Origin: Sporolactobacillus pectinivorans
Lineage (GTDB): Bacteria > Bacillota > Bacilli > Bacillales > Sporolactobacillaceae
Length of the DNA stretch: 64,000 nucleotides
NCBI RefSeq assembly: GCF_002802965.1
Contig: NZ_NXGA01000001.1
Coordinates: 3,038,366-3,102,365, forward strand
Direction of reading: 5' to 3'
Part shown: positions 44,993 through 55,210 of the stretch, piece after piece
How the letters are laid out: each line of letters opens with the position of its first letter
Position numbering within the stretch: position 1 is the stretch's first letter
Position numbers and translations under genes: made by a program
Notes under the pieces: model-generated
What the model was told of the DNA's origin: nothing
Database searches by the model: none
What the model saw: only the letters and a program-made list of their open reading frames with translations

Positions 44993-45354
44993 ATATACAT
45001 ATCGCAGAAACGATACTTTTACGTACTGTCAATGAAAACTGCAGGTTCATTGAGGCGGATTAGTCCCCTAATGAAATCATACAGATTAGGTGTTTTGCTG
45101 TTGATTCACCTCCCCCCGAACAGGTCCATGGAATAAATACCTCACCATAAGTCAGCATAGACCCGCCCGAATTTAGGAAGGGCTTCCAGGTTGAGATGAT
45201 ACCACAGAAAAAAGCACAAATCCCTCGATCACCGAATCATCCGGAGACACCGGCACGATGCTATTACCAAATCTAGTATCCTTCCCCGATTTCGGTACAT
45301 CCTGTGAGGAAAAAGATTAAGAGTGCGCGCACCATCTATCTGTACTCACCCGCT
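44993..45354. other. Spacer 3' of arsB
   Basis: No gene recognised on either strand. Several short GC-rich inverted repeats occur, but none has a T run that would make it an arsB terminator. Confidence 0.4.
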
Positions 45355-46650
45355 TCAGCCAAAAATCAGGACGGATAAATACGCCCCGAACAACGTTACA
45401 AACAGAACCGGGAGTGTAATTACAACGCCAATTTTAAAATACTGTCCCCATTTGATTCTAATCCCTTTTTCGGACAGGACATGCAGCCAGAGCAATGTAG
45501 CAAGAGAACCAATCGGAGTCATTTTCGGGCCGAGATCCGCCCCGATCACATTTGCATAGACAAGTGCCTGATGCATCACACCGGAAATTGATGTCGCATC
45601 GATAGACAGCGCGTTAATCATAACCGTCGGCATGTTGTTCATCATCGCTGAAAGGATAGCGGACAGGAAACCCATCATCAGTGTTCCTGTGAAAAGTCCA
45701 CCCTTGCTCCCTTGTTCAATTACACGGGCAAGGAGATGAATTAGGCCTGCATTTCTTAGTCCATAGACAACGACGTACATGCCCAGCGAAAAAAAGACAA
45801 TGCTCCACGGTGCACTTTTTAGAATTTTTGTCGTATGAATGGCTGAACTCCGGACCCCAAGAAACAAGAAAAAGGCGGCAATCGCCAATGCAATAAAAGA
45901 AACCGGAATTTTGGCCAGGCTACTGAGAAAATAGCCAATGACTAGGACTGCGAGGACAAACCAAGAAATATGAAACATGCGGATATCCTTCAGAGCTGAG
46001 GACGGTTTCTTTAAGTCAGCGAGCTGATAGTGATCCGGCCAGTCTTTGCGGAAGTAGAGGTACAGAACGGTGATGCTTGCGATCAGCGAAAATATCGTCG
46101 GAAAGACCATGTGCAAAGCATAGTTTCCGAACGAGATACCGAAAAAATCAGCTGACACAATATTGACAAGGTTGCTGACGACAAGCGGCAGCGATGTTGT
46201 ATCCGCGATAAACCCGCTTGCAATCACAAACGGAAAAATGCACCGCTCGTCAAAGTTAAGCGCACGAACCATTGCCAGAACAGTGGGCGTCAAAATCAGC
46301 GCGCCACCGTCATTAGCGAAAAGCGCCGAGATCAGCGCACCGAGAATGGATATGAAAATAAACATACAGATGCCGTTCCCGTGCGCGATCCGCGCCATAT
46401 GCAAGGCGGCCCACTCGAAGAAGCCTATATGGTCTAGGATCAGTGAAATGATAATAATGGCGACAAAAGCAAGTGTCGCATTCCAGATGATACCGACAAC
46501 GGTCAGGACATCACGCAAGTGTACTACACCGGCTAGCAGGGCGAGCAGCGCACCGCCGCAGGCCGACCAGCCAATTGATAGGTTTTTCGGTTGCCAGATC
46601 ACGAGAATGAGCGTAAGCAAGAAAACAATAATAGCTAAGACTGCGGACAT
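45355..46650 (-). CDS. arsB: Arsenite efflux permease ArsB
   Basis: 431 residues with about 11-12 membrane helices. The N-terminus MSAVLAIIVFLLTLILVIWQ, the QPKNLSIGW segment and the ALFANDGGALILTP loop are typical ArsB marks; NNMPTVMINALSI repeats the pattern in the second half. It exports As(III)/Sb(III), driven by proton motive force (no arsA in the window). The start is ATG 46650 after AAGGAG. Confidence 0.95.
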   Translation of the reverse strand: MSAVLAIIVFLLTLILVIWQPKNLSIGWSACGGALLALLAGVVHLRDVLTVVGIIWNATLAFVAIIIISLILDHIGFFEWAALHMARIAHGNGICMFIFISILGALISALFANDGGALILTPTVLAMVRALNFDERCIFPFVIASGFIADTTSLPLVVSNLVNIVSADFFGISFGNYALHMVFPTIFSLIASITVLYLYFRKDWPDHYQLADLKKPSSALKDIRMFHISWFVLAVLVIGYFLSSLAKIPVSFIALAIAAFFLFLGVRSSAIHTTKILKSAPWSIVFFSLGMYVVVYGLRNAGLIHLLARVIEQGSKGGLFTGTLMMGFLSAILSAMMNNMPTVMINALSIDATSISGVMHQALVYANVIGADLGPKMTPIGSLATLLWLHVLSEKGIRIKWGQYFKIGVVITLPVLFVTLFGAYLSVLIFG

Positions 46651-46709
46651 TTTCTGTACTCCTTCAGTAACTGAGAAAGTTGATGGACTAACCATAGGTT
46701 TTCCTTGTA

Positions 46710-47144
46710 TTATTGATGGAGACCGGCTTTTTCACCTTCAGCGAATTGGCGGATCCGCAGGCCTATCCCATCACGGACACGCCGGAACACGGCCCATTTT
46801 TCTTCTTCTGTTCCTTCGGCTTTTGCAGGATCATCGAAGCCCCAATGCTCGCGCCTCACGCCCGGAGGCGTCATCGGGCAGCGTTCTTCGGCATCGCCGC
46901 ACAGTGTAACGACGAGGTAAGCCTGGTTTAGAAGATTCATGTCAATAAGCTTGGATTTCTGGCTGGAAATATCTATTCCGGCTTCCTTCATTGCTTTCAC
47001 GGCATTGGGATTCAGCCCGTGCGCCTCGATACCCGCGGAACGTACATCATATTCCGCTCCAAGGTATTTCTTGCCAAAACCTTCAGCCATCTGGCTTCGA
47101 CAGGAGTTGCCGGTGCAAAGAAAATAGATGGTTTTTTTTGTCAT
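46710..47144 (-). CDS. arsC: Arsenate reductase ArsC (thioredoxin-coupled)
   Basis: 144 residues of the low-molecular-weight phosphatase fold. The phosphate loop [13 protein letters not shown] holds the first catalytic cysteine, and the second and third cysteines are in [13 protein letters not shown]. This makes it the thioredoxin-dependent type. It reduces arsenate to arsenite for export by ArsB. The start is ATG 47144 with GGAGG 11 nt before. Located between arsR and arsB in one operon. Confidence 0.96.
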   Translation of the reverse strand: MTKKTIYFLCTGNSCRSQMAEGFGKKYLGAEYDVRSAGIEAHGLNPNAVKAMKEAGIDISSQKSKLIDMNLLNQAYLVVTLCGDAEERCPMTPPGVRREHWGFDDPAKAEGTEEEKWAVFRRVRDGIGLRIRQFAEGEKAGLHQ

Positions 47145-47172
47145 GTTTCTTTTTTCCTCCATGTTGTTTCTT

Positions 47173-47496
47173 TTATGAGCAGCAGTCCGGATTATCACAG
47201 GCTTTAACGTCCTGATCCGGCAGTGAATCAATGACGGCTGACAGATAAACAGGAAGTTGTTCGTTTAAACGGTAGTACACCCATGTACCCTGTTTTCGTT
47301 CTCTGATGATCCCCGAAACGCGCAGCTTCTTCAGATGCTGACTGATGGCGGGCTGGGAAGCATTCAATAGATCGACCAATTCGCAGACACATAGCTCCTT
47401 TACTTTTAAATAAGACAGGATGGTCAGCCGCGTCCTGTCCCCCAGAAGTTTGAGTTTGGACGACAGATCGGAAATGTCATCGATTTTTGTTATCAT
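47173..47496 (-). CDS. arsR: Arsenical-responsive repressor ArsR
   Basis: 107 residues with a winged helix (recognition helix around [14 protein letters not shown]) and the metalloid-binding pair in [12 protein letters not shown]; further cysteines are in the tail (DNPDCCS). GGAGG stands 7 nt before the ATG. The AT-rich region right upstream (TATATATACATATGATTATA, about 47513-47532) is palindromic and likely the operator. First gene of arsR-arsC-arsB. Confidence 0.95.
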   Translation of the reverse strand: MITKIDDISDLSSKLKLLGDRTRLTILSYLKVKELCVCELVDLLNASQPAISQHLKKLRVSGIIRERKQGTWVYYRLNEQLPVYLSAVIDSLPDQDVKACDNPDCCS

Positions 47497-47647
47497 ACAT
47501 TTTCCTCCGATTATATATACATATGATTATATTATTACTTACTTATGTATCGAGCAACTTAGAAGACACAAAGAGATATTTTTATAAATTAATTAGTACC
47601 TGATAATAATATCTGGTATAATAAGCATAAAAAAAGCAGGTAATATA

Positions 47648-48661
47648 ATGAAATCAAAAGCAAGAATAGTTGCTATAGGTGCTTATGTACCAGAGCGAAA
47701 GCTAACAAACGATGATCTGGAACAGATGGTCGATACTTCAAATGAATGGATTGTAAGAAGAACCGGGATAAGAGAAAGAAGAATACTTCCGGAAGATCAA
47801 TTTACCAGCGATCTGGCATTTGGAGCTGTACAGAATTTGACCGACAGATACCCTATTTCTCTGGATGATGTCGATTTGATTATTGTATCTACCTCAACGC
47901 CCGATTTTGCTTTTCCAAGTGTTGCCGCTCAGGTGCAGGCAAAATTTCATATAAGTGGAGCCGGTGCTTTTGATCTGAATGCGACATGCGCAGGATTTGA
48001 ATATATCCTCCATGTTGCAAACGGACTTGTAACAAGTGGGCTAAATAAAAAAGTTTTAGTTGTGGCCGCTGAATCGATGTCGAAAGCAACGGATTATACA
48101 GATCGCTCGACATGTGTGCTTCTTGGTGATGGGGCTGGTGCCGCGATCGTTGAGTATAGTGAGGGCAGCTCTGATTTTTTAGGATCATTTATGGGCTCAG
48201 ATGGCAGTATGGGCAAAATGCTTTATAGAACCGGGCTATCAAAAGTGATGAATGGTGCAAAACTAATCGACACTGGAAAAATGGTGCAAAACGGTCGTGA
48301 ACTATATAAATGGGTAGTAAAAAACGTTACCAGAAGCGTTATACAATTAGTTGAAAACAGCGGATTTGATTTCACAGATATTGATTGGTTTATACCTCAC
48401 AGTGCAAATCTTAGAATGGTTGAATCAATCTGCGAGCGATTAGATTTTCCAATGGAAAAAGTACTGTACAGCCTTGAGTATTACGGAAACACATCATCCG
48501 CCACGATTCCTCTTGCTCTTTCAGAAGCCATTAAGGCTGGAACAATCAAAAAGAATGATTGCCTGCTCCTTTATGGATTTGGAGGAGGACTGGTTCATTG
48601 CGGACAGATTATCAGATGCAGGCTTAATGAACAGGACAACAGCAACATTATGAAGCAGTAA
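47648..48661 (+). CDS. fabH: 3-oxoacyl-ACP synthase III (FabH type)
   Basis: 337 residues. The thiolase-fold triad is present: cysteine in NATCAGFEY, histidine in IPHSANLRM and asparagine in YYGNTSSATIP. FabH begins fatty-acid synthesis by joining acetyl- or branched acyl-CoA to malonyl-ACP. It stands alone, not next to fabF, so it resembles the second enzyme FabHB (YhfB) of B. subtilis rather than the fab-operon copy. The Shine-Dalgarno is weak. Confidence 0.93.
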   Translation: MKSKARIVAIGAYVPERKLTNDDLEQMVDTSNEWIVRRTGIRERRILPEDQFTSDLAFGAVQNLTDRYPISLDDVDLIIVSTSTPDFAFPSVAAQVQAKFHISGAGAFDLNATCAGFEYILHVANGLVTSGLNKKVLVVAAESMSKATDYTDRSTCVLLGDGAGAAIVEYSEGSSDFLGSFMGSDGSMGKMLYRTGLSKVMNGAKLIDTGKMVQNGRELYKWVVKNVTRSVIQLVENSGFDFTDIDWFIPHSANLRMVESICERLDFPMEKVLYSLEYYGNTSSATIPLALSEAIKAGTIKKNDCLLLYGFGGGLVHCGQIIRCRLNEQDNSNIMKQ

Positions 48662-48980
48662 AGTCATTTGTTGCGGGGATAAATCAGTCGTTCTCAAAAA
48701 GTATCGGTCGTCCAGCATCTATCACCCTTCACAGACATTTTTGTAGGCACTGATTTGGGTGAAATTCATTCTACATTTGAATTCATGCGACGTTAATTTT
48801 AAAAAAAGTGAACTGTCTATGAACAGCAAATATATTTCCAGGCTTGTTAAGCGTTGTCAATAATATCGGGGAAACGCGTAAAACTGAATATATTGAGCAG
48901 TGCAAAAAACTTGATCGTTCATCCTTCACCCAATCGCTCATTTCATTTTGCAGCTGCGCAGTAAAGACGAACTGCGAAGC
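48662..48980. other. Spacer between fabH and phzF
   Basis: No gene recognised; several short frames lack Shine-Dalgarno. No clear terminator for either convergent gene was found. Confidence 0.4.
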
Positions 48981-49877
48981 TCATATGATCATTTCAAAAT
49001 TTTTTACATATACAGCATTTCCAGTAACTTCAACATCATAAGTAGTACCACTTTTTGAGATGTTTACAATAACCCGACCATCTTTTTTAATTTCATTTCC
49101 TTGTTCGATGATAAGATTTAAAGATGCATCAAAGTTATTTTTTTTAATATATTTAGCGTAAAATGCCCCCATTACGCCTGAAGCAGTACCCGTAACAGGG
49201 TCTTCTGTAGTACCTGAATAGGGTGAAGAAAAGTGTCTGCCATGCATATCTGCAAGAAAATCAAACGTTTTCAAGCAAAAAGGATGAGTCGATGCTCGTG
49301 GTTCTTCTTTTAATAGAGATGGGAACGATGCGTTTTCTGGTTTCATTTTCTTAAAATCAGAAAGTTGACGAATCGGAACCAAAAGAGTCCAAGTCCCTGT
49401 ACTCCCGTAAACGATGGGAAGATTGTCGTCAATATCACCCTCATTTAATCCGATTAAATTTGCGAGGTCCTTCTTAGAACCCTTAAATTCTTTAAATTGT
49501 GGGGCAGCTTGTTGCATTGTAATGGTTATTTCATTATTTGTATTTGAATTAACTCTTATTGGCAAAATTCCTGCCAGGGTTTCAACAGTTATTTCTTTGT
49601 CATCACCTATCATTCCTCTCGTTTTTAATGCATATAGGGTTGCAATAGTTGCGTTTCCACAAAGACTCATTTCTTGACCTGGTGTAAAGTAACGTAGCTT
49701 GAGGTCAGCAACTCCGGATTTTAAAACAAATGCTGTTTCATTAAAACCCACTTTATGGGCAATGTTATGCATCTCTTCTTCTGTCAGAGTGTCACTATCA
49801 AAAACGATGCCCGCTGGATTACCTTTATTGACTTCTTTAGTAAATGCATCATAATGATAAACTTTTATTGATTTCAT
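48981..49877 (-). CDS. PhzF-family isomerase
   Basis: 298 residues with the two-lobed diaminopimelate-epimerase-like fold. The catalytic glutamate lies in KVGFNETAFV; other motifs are NPAGIVFD near the start, LRYFTPGQEMSLCGNATIAT in the first lobe and EDPVTGTASGVMGAF in the second. The substrate is unknown; family members isomerise small carboxylates, and only some make phenazines. GAGGAGG precedes the ATG. No biosynthetic neighbours suggest a pathway. Confidence 0.92.
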   Translation of the reverse strand: MKSIKVYHYDAFTKEVNKGNPAGIVFDSDTLTEEEMHNIAHKVGFNETAFVLKSGVADLKLRYFTPGQEMSLCGNATIATLYALKTRGMIGDDKEITVETLAGILPIRVNSNTNNEITITMQQAAPQFKEFKGSKKDLANLIGLNEGDIDDNLPIVYGSTGTWTLLVPIRQLSDFKKMKPENASFPSLLKEEPRASTHPFCLKTFDFLADMHGRHFSSPYSGTTEDPVTGTASGVMGAFYAKYIKKNNFDASLNLIIEQGNEIKKDGRVIVNISKSGTTYDVEVTGNAVYVKNFEMII

Positions 49878-49971
49878 TTTTATGGCCTCCTCTATGCAAA
49901 TGTTATTCCTTGAGGTTAGACTAGGAAGAAATCACTTATGTTAAAAGATACATGAACGGTTTATCAAAAAA

Positions 49972-50751
49972 TTATAATAAACAATCCAATTTTTTTAGTA
50001 GTCCGTCATAGTGTCTCAGTGTATCTTTATCTTCCACTTTTTCACCGGATTTATAAAATGTAATTAATCCGGTTCCTCCACCAATTTGATGACGTTTTTC
50101 TAGCGTTCTTTTCAAATTCATTGCGGTTCCCATACTCCCATCGATAATACTTGTACCCTTTGGAAATGATTTCTCGATGATATCCTTAAAAAATGGAAAA
50201 TGAGTACACCCTAGGACAACAGTACCGTACTGGCTCAAATCAAAAGGTTTCAGCTGCTCTTCTAAATAAGGTACAATCTGTTCTTCTTGAAAGTTAAAGG
50301 CTTCAGCAAAAGTAATAAGTTCCGGTAGCGGGAGACCATCAACAATGTCATTCTTATCGATACGGTTAACCAGATGATGATACTTTTCTTCCTTAAGTGT
50401 CAGCCTTGTCGCCAAAACCAGTACCTTTTTATTTTCTGTCTCACTCTCCAAAACAGCGGGTTTGACAGCAGGTTCAATGCCGATAATTGGAAATGAATAA
50501 CTCATTCGCAAATCTTCAATAGCTGCACTGGTCGCCGTATTGCATGCGACAACAAGAGCTTTAATATCATGATCAATCAGAAAATCAACTGCTTGGAAAA
50601 TATATTTTTTCAAAATTTCTTTGGGCTTTTCACCGTAGGGGAGATGTGTTGTGTCTGCATAATAAATGTAATCTTCATTTGGCAATAATTTAATAATCTG
50701 ATGGAGAACTGTCATTCCACCAATACCAGAATCGAATACAGCTATTTTCAT
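49972..50751 (-). CDS. murI: Glutamate racemase, copy 1
   Basis: 259 residues. The two catalytic cysteines are in VVACNTATS and VLGCTHFPFF; the start MKIAVFDSGIGGMTVL and YADTTHLPYGEKP match RacE/MurI. It makes D-glutamate for peptidoglycan. ATG 50751 follows AAAGAGAG by 8 nt. A second, very similar gene lies 380 bp upstream on the same strand. In B. subtilis racE stands next to gerM; here both copies lie 18 kb away. Confidence 0.95.
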   Translation of the reverse strand: MKIAVFDSGIGGMTVLHQIIKLLPNEDYIYYADTTHLPYGEKPKEILKKYIFQAVDFLIDHDIKALVVACNTATSAAIEDLRMSYSFPIIGIEPAVKPAVLESETENKKVLVLATRLTLKEEKYHHLVNRIDKNDIVDGLPLPELITFAEAFNFQEEQIVPYLEEQLKPFDLSQYGTVVLGCTHFPFFKDIIEKSFPKGTSIIDGSMGTAMNLKRTLEKRHQIGGGTGLITFYKSGEKVEDKDTLRHYDGLLKKLDCLL

Positions 50752-51132
50752 GAATGTCACTCTCTTTATATGTTTGTTATTCACAGCGCTCAATTATATC
50801 ATCTTTTAATTGCACAGTATTCGTCTACTGTTCATTATAAGGCACTCGTTATTGATAACTTTAAACAGCTTTATTTTATAATGGAACAATTTACAGCGTA
50901 GGAATGCGGCTTCACGCCTTCACTATTAAACAATTTTATTGTCACTGTACACCCGATTGTTATGTCAACGATCATGAATTTATCTCTTGCTCTGAGTGGG
51001 GTGGCATCCGGAATTTTCCTTTGCACAACTGGCTTATCTCAACCATTTTTTTATGGTCTCGGAAGATGGACTCCTTTTCATGTAACTGTGCTTTATTCGT
51101 GCAGCCCTTCTTCTCAGTATAAGCAGACCCAA
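50752..51132. other. Spacer between the two racemase genes
   Basis: It carries no gene with Shine-Dalgarno; copy 1 must have its own promoter here since the gap is long. No terminator of copy 2 was clear. Confidence 0.4.
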
Positions 51133-51912
51133 TTATTGCAAATGATCCAGCCTCTCCAACAATTTTTGATACTGGTTAAGAGTCACCTGATCTTCTACTT
51201 TTACACTTGATTTATAAAACGAAACAGCGCCCGTCCCGCCGCCGACTTGATGACGACCATCCAATACTCGTTTTAGATTCTTAGCCGTTCCTATACTTCC
51301 GTCGATAATATTCACGCTTTCAGGAAATATTTTCCTGATCATGTCTTTGAAAAATGGAAAATGGGTACAGCCTAACACCACAGTACCGTACTCTTTCAAA
51401 TCAAACGGTTTCAGCTGTTCTCTTAAATAAGACGTGATCTGATCTTCGTGAAAATTAAAGTTTTCAGCAAATGTGACAAGCCCTGGAAGCGGGAGCCCGT
51501 CAACGATATCATGCTTATCAATGCGCTCCACCAAATGATGGAACTTCTCTTCCTTAAGCGTTAATCTTGTTGCCAGAACCAAAACTTTTTTCCTTTTTTT
51601 TTCACTTTCCAAAACAGCCGGTTTTACCGCAGGTTCAATCCCGAGTACAGGAAAACTGAACTTTTGGCGAAGGTCCTCGATCGCAACGCTTGTCGCCGTA
51701 TTGCAAGCCACTACCAGCGCTTTTAAGTCTTGGGCAGCCAGAAAATCCGCCGCCTCAAGAACATATTTTTTTACGTTTTCTTTTGGTTTTTCTCCATAAG
51801 GCACGTGTGCCGTATCTGCATAAAAAATATAATCTTCGTCCGGCAGCAATTTCATCGCCTGATGAAGGACTGTCATCCCTCCGATACCGGAGTCAAAAAT
51901 GGCTATCTTCAC
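51133..51912 (-). CDS. murI: Glutamate racemase, copy 2
   Basis: 259 residues, same length as copy 1 and similar throughout (VKIAIFDSGIGGMTVLHQAM, ACNTATSVAIEDLR, VLGCTHFPFFKDMI). Both cysteines are intact. The start GTG 51912 has AAAGAGAG at the same distance as copy 1, so even the leader is conserved. The better match to chromosomal GC usage suggests that it is the original and copy 1 the more diverged duplicate, but this is only an impression. Confidence 0.94.
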   Translation of the reverse strand: MKIAIFDSGIGGMTVLHQAMKLLPDEDYIFYADTAHVPYGEKPKENVKKYVLEAADFLAAQDLKALVVACNTATSVAIEDLRQKFSFPVLGIEPAVKPAVLESEKKRKKVLVLATRLTLKEEKFHHLVERIDKHDIVDGLPLPGLVTFAENFNFHEDQITSYLREQLKPFDLKEYGTVVLGCTHFPFFKDMIRKIFPESVNIIDGSIGTAKNLKRVLDGRHQVGGGTGAVSFYKSSVKVEDQVTLNQYQKLLERLDHLQ

Positions 51913-52337
51913 TGATTCCACTCTCTTTTTTTCTTTTTATCACTCATAATACCCAGTATATCTTCCCCGCATTAAAAATGCATGAAATATAATAAAAAAA
52001 AAAACAGTCAGCACGTACTGAAAAAAACCGGTTAATGACCTAAATTAGGGGAAATGAGTACCTCATAATTATAGATACTCCGATCGCTAAGTGCCAGAGA
52101 GCGGTCACACAAAACCGGCAGATATTTTTTTCATATACGAATGATCGACTATGACTGGCTACACCATGAAATGATCATTGACGGAAAGCCATTTCAGTTA
52201 ACGATCTGGGAAACGATGCGGTTAAATGGATTATGGATACGGCTGACGAATGTCTTAAAGGAAACGAAGGCATGACGTGACTATCTATCTATGCATATGC
52301 TTTATTCCCTGTGCTGCGATGTGAGGATTTCTCGTAT
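51913..52337. other. Spacer with one doubtful 44-codon frame
   Basis: A forward frame at 52141-52275 (MIDYDWLHHEMIIDGKPFQL...) looks protein-like in composition but has no Shine-Dalgarno and no family I know. It might be the tail of a lost gene. Confidence 0.35.
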
Positions 52338-52366
52338 TAAAAAAGAGCCCGCACGCTCGCAGGCCC
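52338..52366 (-). terminator. Terminator of the FbpB-type gene
   Basis: Reverse strand GCCTGC-gagcgt-GCGGGC then TCTTTTTT, 12 bp behind the stop of the small gene at 52377. Confidence 0.85.
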
Positions 52367-52376
52367 CACCTTTTAA

Positions 52377-52517
52377 TCAAGCAAATCTTGGCTTCAGAAT
52401 TTCAGTTGTATGCCTTCGCTCTATTTTTTCATCAATTCTCTTCATTTCCTCTTTATCCTTATTGATTTCCTCTCTATTATTTTTCAGAAGTTGAGTGTAT
52501 GATAGTCTTTTTTTCAT
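52377..52517 (-). CDS. FbpB-family small basic protein
   Basis: 46 residues: MKKRLSYTQLLKNNREEINK then DKEEMKRIDEKIERRHTTEI and LKPRFA. The L-x-x-N...D-x-x-x-M-x-x-I-x-x-(R/K)-I-E pattern is that of FbpB-type proteins, which in B. subtilis help the small RNA FsrA in iron-sparing. AAGGATG lies before the ATG and a terminator follows. A Fur box was not clear in the AT-rich upstream region. Too short for usual gene callers. Confidence 0.75.
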   Translation of the reverse strand: MKKRLSYTQLLKNNREEINKDKEEMKRIDEKIERRHTTEILKPRFA

Positions 52518-52714
52518 GCTTGATCATCCTTTCTTATATGTTACATCCAATTATAAAAACGAATTATGAATTTTCTATTAACTAATCAACAAAAAATGTA
52601 TACTATCTAATCTATCCCGGTGTAACCGGGTGTCGTGCTCCCCCACAACTTTACGCTCTTATAAATAGTTTTACCGCTTATTTAAAAGAGGTGACTGTAC
52701 TGTATTCGTCTCCG

Positions 52715-52751
52715 AAACAACAGCCGGCCCTTCATCAGGAACCGGCCGGTG
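52715..52751. repeat. 37-bp direct repeat, left copy (terminator hairpin)
   Basis: Identical to 55344-55380. The sequence contains AGCCGGCCC and GGCCGG arms around TTCATCAGGAACC and therefore folds as a terminator. Here it stands behind the PaaK-type gene; its T run is weak (TTGTTTCGG on the reverse strand). Confidence 0.9.
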
Positions 52752-52763
52752 TTATCATCGTGT

Positions 52764-53930
52764 TTATTCTTTTTCAATATGAACATATTTACTGTAAACC
52801 GGTTTCCCAACCAGTTTCTCAAGTGGAATAATATCCTCTATCCGCACTTCAGCCTCAAGATCAGATCGTTTAAAAATTTCATTTTTAATCATGTCAGCCG
52901 ATATATCCTGATCCGGCTCATATTGCAGTATAAACGTAACGGTTTCTCCATTTTGTTTGACCTTCCACAATAGCGGTATACGATCCAAAGAATAGATCAA
53001 TTCTTGTAAATCATAAAAGGTCCATTCTTTTCCATGCCAATTAATTGTATTTTCATCTCTGCCGTAGTGGATCAAGATAGGGGTTTGATCCTCACTTGCC
53101 GGATCCGGGTCCCTAATTTCTAACAGATCGTGATTATAATAACGTAATAGAGGCATTCCCTCCCGGGTGGTTGACAGGACACCATTGCCGCGGACGCCAT
53201 GAGGCACCGGATAGCCGTTATCATCAACAACTTCAATCTTTACATGTGGATTATTCAATCGATAATAACCATCCTGATCGCTTACAAACAAGCCTCCTGT
53301 TTCTGTACTCCCAAAAAAAGTAAATACAGGAACACCCCAAAGTTTTTCAAAATATTCCTTTCGTTTGGGTGAAACTAATTCTCCCGCGAGAAGAAGGGCC
53401 CTTAATCCCTCTGTAGGGAATGGGATGTGGAGCTGTTTGGCAACTTCATATATTTTTTCAGCCTCTGACGGTAACAGTGCCAAGATACTTGGTTTTGCTC
53501 TTTGCATGATTTCTACAACTCTTTGATCAGGAGTAATCATGCTTGCCTTATCTGCGCCAATATGAGCAGCACCTGCCTCCTGACATGCCCAGTACAAAAT
53601 AAAAGAAGGAATAGCTAGGGCAAAAGGGAATCGATTCAGAAGAATGTCACTTTTATTCAAATTTAATTTCGATTGAAGAATCACTTTGAATTCTTTAGTT
53701 ACATCGGAATGACTGTACCAGCTTGGAGTAGGTGTACCTGTCGTACCACTTGTTTCATGGTATGTGGCAATGCTTTCAATAGGCGCACCTAACAGATCAT
53801 ATGCTGAAGTGTTTCGAAGCTCATCCTTTGTCGTAAAGGGAATATCCTCCCATCTATTAATGGATAACCCCGCTAATTTTTTCCGGTAAAAAGATGACCT
53901 TAATGCTGAAGTGACAAAGACATCATTCAT
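52764..53930 (-). CDS. PaaK-type adenylate-forming enzyme (CoA ligase-like)
   Basis: 388 residues. The ATP loop is SGTTGTPTPSW, the adenine motif FGSTETGGLFV, and the hinge aspartate is in IHYGRDENTINW. Together with the C-terminal lid this fits phenylacetate-CoA-ligase-type enzymes, which activate aryl or other acids. No paa genes are nearby. AGGGGG lies before the ATG, and the chemoreceptor gene ends only 22 bp upstream, so the two are cotranscribed. Confidence 0.88.
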   Translation of the reverse strand: MNDVFVTSALRSSFYRKKLAGLSINRWEDIPFTTKDELRNTSAYDLLGAPIESIATYHETSGTTGTPTPSWYSHSDVTKEFKVILQSKLNLNKSDILLNRFPFALAIPSFILYWACQEAGAAHIGADKASMITPDQRVVEIMQRAKPSILALLPSEAEKIYEVAKQLHIPFPTEGLRALLLAGELVSPKRKEYFEKLWGVPVFTFFGSTETGGLFVSDQDGYYRLNNPHVKIEVVDDNGYPVPHGVRGNGVLSTTREGMPLLRYYNHDLLEIRDPDPASEDQTPILIHYGRDENTINWHGKEWTFYDLQELIYSLDRIPLLWKVKQNGETVTFILQYEPDQDISADMIKNEIFKRSDLEAEVRIEDIIPLEKLVGKPVYSKYVHIEKE

Positions 53931-53952
53931 GATCTTAACCCCCTGTAATTTC

Positions 53953-55068
53953 TTATTCGATACCTGATTCTAAGTCGCTATAATTTTTTTTCATCGTTTC
54001 AAAAGAAGACTTGAATTCTTTTAAAAGAGTATCCAGCTGGGTGATCTTAGCTGTTCCGCCTTGTTGCACTTTCATGGTGAATTCAGTAATATTTTTAACC
54101 TCTTCGGTTCCCGCCGACAGCTGCTGTACGGCAGCTGTCATCTCCATAATTTGATCAGAAGTACCGCTTACTTCCTGAATAATCGTCTCAAAATAGCTTT
54201 TCGTAGCGTTCATTGCTGTCATGCCGTCTGAGACTTTTTCCATACTGTTTGACACCATGTCGACCGCTTTTGCTACGTTTGATTGAATCGAAGATAAAAT
54301 GTTGGAAATATGATCTGTTTCTTCTTTGGATTTATTCGATAGCTTTCCGATTTCATTAGCCACGACTGCGAAGCCTTTTCCGTATTCACCGGCTCTGGCC
54401 GCTTCAATATTCGCATTAAAAGACAATAATCTTGTTTGCTCGGCTATGCCTGTGATTGTATGGACAATCTGATCAACTTGACCTGAATGATCGGCAAGAT
54501 TAGCTATGAACTTTGACAGCTGATCTGTCATCTGATAAATGGATTGCATTTTTGTGAGCAAATCACCGATTAATTTATAGCCCTCATCCGCTGCAACCGA
54601 TGCTTTTCTTGATGTGTCTGAAACCTTTTCTGAACTGGAAGCAATCTGTTGAATACCACTTGTAATTTCTGTTATCGTATCTGTGCTTTTAACCACATTC
54701 TTCGTCTGGATCATTGCACCATGCGATATGTCTCCGGCAACATTAACGAGTGTCTCTACCCGATCATTTAACGCAACTGTTTGGTGAGACAAGTCAGAGA
54801 CTGCATATTTCGTATTTTGCCCAGTATCACTTCCCCGAGAAGTTGATGTGTCATTTTCTGCAAACGCATCTGACAGCTTGTTAGGTGGCTGAAGCGGCAC
54901 GCCCCGGTAAACTATGATAAGTCCAATGATGGTCGCGCAGAGGGAAATAAATGGTATAACCCCCTCCCACACTTTAAAACCGCTGCTTACAAAAAAATAC
55001 GTAAGTAATAAATTTGGGAAAATGAAAATAGCAGATATGACTATGTACAACTTTAATCTGATGTTCAT
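53953..55068 (-). CDS. Methyl-accepting chemotaxis protein without ligand domain
   Basis: 371 residues. Two membrane helices at about 7-27 and 35-54 leave practically no outer domain, so sensing must happen in the membrane or inside. There is no HAMP. The signalling coiled coil spans about 90-350 with the hairpin tip [20 protein letters not shown]. Flagellar genes are not in the window. It forms an operon with the PaaK-type gene and has a leader with a terminator-like hairpin. Confidence 0.93.
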   Translation of the reverse strand: MNIRLKLYIVISAIFIFPNLLLTYFFVSSGFKVWEGVIPFISLCATIIGLIIVYRGVPLQPPNKLSDAFAENDTSTSRGSDTGQNTKYAVSDLSHQTVALNDRVETLVNVAGDISHGAMIQTKNVVKSTDTITEITSGIQQIASSSEKVSDTSRKASVAADEGYKLIGDLLTKMQSIYQMTDQLSKFIANLADHSGQVDQIVHTITGIAEQTRLLSFNANIEAARAGEYGKGFAVVANEIGKLSNKSKEETDHISNILSSIQSNVAKAVDMVSNSMEKVSDGMTAMNATKSYFETIIQEVSGTSDQIMEMTAAVQQLSAGTEEVKNITEFTMKVQQGGTAKITQLDTLLKEFKSSFETMKKNYSDLESGIE

Positions 55069-55210
55069 GCTCCAATTCCTTTCCCTAAATTATTTATATA
55101 TTACGTTTTTAATATCGGCGATCAAAAATAAACATTTAGTTTTTAATTCGTGAAAATCAACGATAGATATATCTGAAGAAAACTTGCTGACTTGCAAGAC
55201 TTTACAGTAT

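Noticed and set aside
52141..52275. 44-codon frame MIDYDWLHHEMIIDGKPFQL
   Set aside because: No Shine-Dalgarno, no family; kept only as a remark in the spacer.
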